The translations under genes were made by a program, and so were the position numbers. The notes under the pieces were generated by a model. The model made no database searches. It was given only the letters and a program-made list of their open reading frames with translations, and was not told where the DNA came from. A stretch of 6,095 bases of DNA, taken from contig CAMAUB010000087.1 in the NCBI GenBank assembly GCA_945861315.1, positions 1-6,095 of the forward strand, written 5' to 3'. Origin of the DNA: Chlamydia trachomatis. Lineage in GTDB: Bacteria; Chlamydiota; Chlamydiia; Chlamydiales; JAAKFR01. Below are positions 5,437-6,095 of the stretch, one piece after another. The number at the start of each line of letters is the position of its first letter. Within the stretch, counting starts at the first letter, position 1.

Positions 5437-6095
5437 TTACAAGAAATAAGCAGCGATAAAAGGCATAGTGTTGATTAGGCTATGGCAAATGACTCCTGGC
5501 CATATACTTCTTGTTTTCAATCTTAAGTAGGCTAGAGCCACTGTTGCAACGATAATGTTGCCAAACAAATCTAGAGTTCCTGTCCAAATGAGTTGTCCCG
5601 TTGTCCGATCAAAGCTGATAAGATGTTCACTAATAAAGAGGAGAGAAACAAGAACTATTCCCAAACCAAAAGAGAATGTTGTTACTCTCCATCTCTTTTC
5701 CAAATATCGATCAAGAATCGCCAAAAAAACACCGCGGACGACTAATTCTTCACTAAAAGATGGTACGAATAGTTGGAAAATTATCGATTCAATAAGATTT
5801 TTTGATGGAAGATCGGTAAATAAATACCCATCAAGAATATTCCATCCTCCTAAAACAAAACCGAAAAATAGTCCGAAAAGAATTCCTTTGACTGGCCGTT
5901 GAAGTTTTAAACCTACTTCTTCGGCATTCAACCATTTAAAGAGAAAAATAACGGGCCACGGCCAAAGGAAAGAAAGAAGCCCACCTTCCCAGTTATAATA
6001 GCCTATTCGACTATATACTCATCCAAGCTCAAAATGAGAATTTCGGCCAGCGTGAAAGCTCTCGCGATTGAACGATCGTAAACGACCCAATATTA
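5437..6095 (-). pseudogene. CPBP family intramembrane protease, interrupted by in-frame TGA and cut by the window edge
   Basis: From TTG 5931 the frame gives 164 residues with several membrane helices and the full CPBP/Abi (CAAX protease-like) motif set: EELVVR at 61-66 (E61, E62, R66), FISEH at 99-103 and HSLIN at 150-154. These glutamate and histidine residues form the intramembrane active site, so the catalytic core looks intact. The true N-terminus lies further upstream. The 29 codons before TTG are open and encode another hydrophobic segment (LLSFLWPWPVIFLF), then TGA occurs at 6019-6021. Beyond it the same frame stays open to the window edge (24 codons, including NRESFHAGRNSHFELG). TTG 5931 has no ribosome binding site, and I find no better start between the TGA and TTG. 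This fits a nonsense-interrupted gene, with the TGA perhaps replacing TGG. A shortened working protein is possible. CPBP proteins act in prenyl-protein processing or peptide immunity; the substrate here is unknown. Confidence 0.7.

Noticed and set aside
5555..5902. 115-codon plus-strand open frame opposite the CPBP gene
   Set aside because: It is a shadow of the protease gene, whose catalytic motifs establish the minus strand as coding.
1..6095. CRISPR array, tRNA, rRNA or riboswitch
   Set aside because: No regularly spaced direct repeats and no RNA gene signatures were seen on either strand.

Overview
The window most likely comes from a chlamydia of the environmental (Parachlamydiales-like) type, or at least from the PVC superphylum. 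The main reason is a BBP7-type outer-membrane beta-barrel gene, a family I know chiefly from Planctomycetes and environmental Chlamydiae. Moderately AT-rich spacers, non-ATG starts and a secreted-protein remnant resembling the DUF2608 proteins of amoeba-associated bacteria fit this. The assignment is inferred from protein families, not from a marker gene.

Right to left on the minus strand, positions 4629 to 217 hold a tight four-gene block: an M24 (Xaa-Pro-type) aminopeptidase, the BBP7 barrel protein, a DUF2760 protein and a short-tailed Hsp70. The peptidase and barrel genes overlap by 13 bases, and the barrel starts on TTG behind a strong ribosome binding site. The DUF2760 stop codon touches the Hsp70 start codon directly (TAGATG), so those two are almost certainly co-translated. 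DUF2760 next to an Hsp70 is a recurrent but functionally uncharacterised pairing. A 76-base gap separates the two pairs. Positions 1-216, downstream of hsp70, hold no recognisable gene.

From about 4660 to 5436 the window is a scrapyard of fragments: the first part of a secreted protein on the plus strand that loses its frame after the signal peptide; the last 30 or so codons of what looks like a DedA-family membrane protein; a perfect 11-bp hairpin; the RuvC-II part of a TnpB-like protein; and a 164-bp fold-back element with 26-bp terminal inverted repeats (25/26 matching) that can pair almost end to end. The last is the most striking structure and looks like a MITE.

At the right edge is a CPBP (CAAX protease/bacteriocin-processing) intramembrane protease gene. 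It has all three active-site motifs, but an in-frame TGA cuts off its N-terminal part, and the frame continues upstream out of the window. It is best read as a broken or partial gene. I do not see a new defence or biosynthetic system. The points most worth following are the fold-back element, the TnpB/hairpin remnant, the Hsp70-DUF2760 pair and the interrupted protease.
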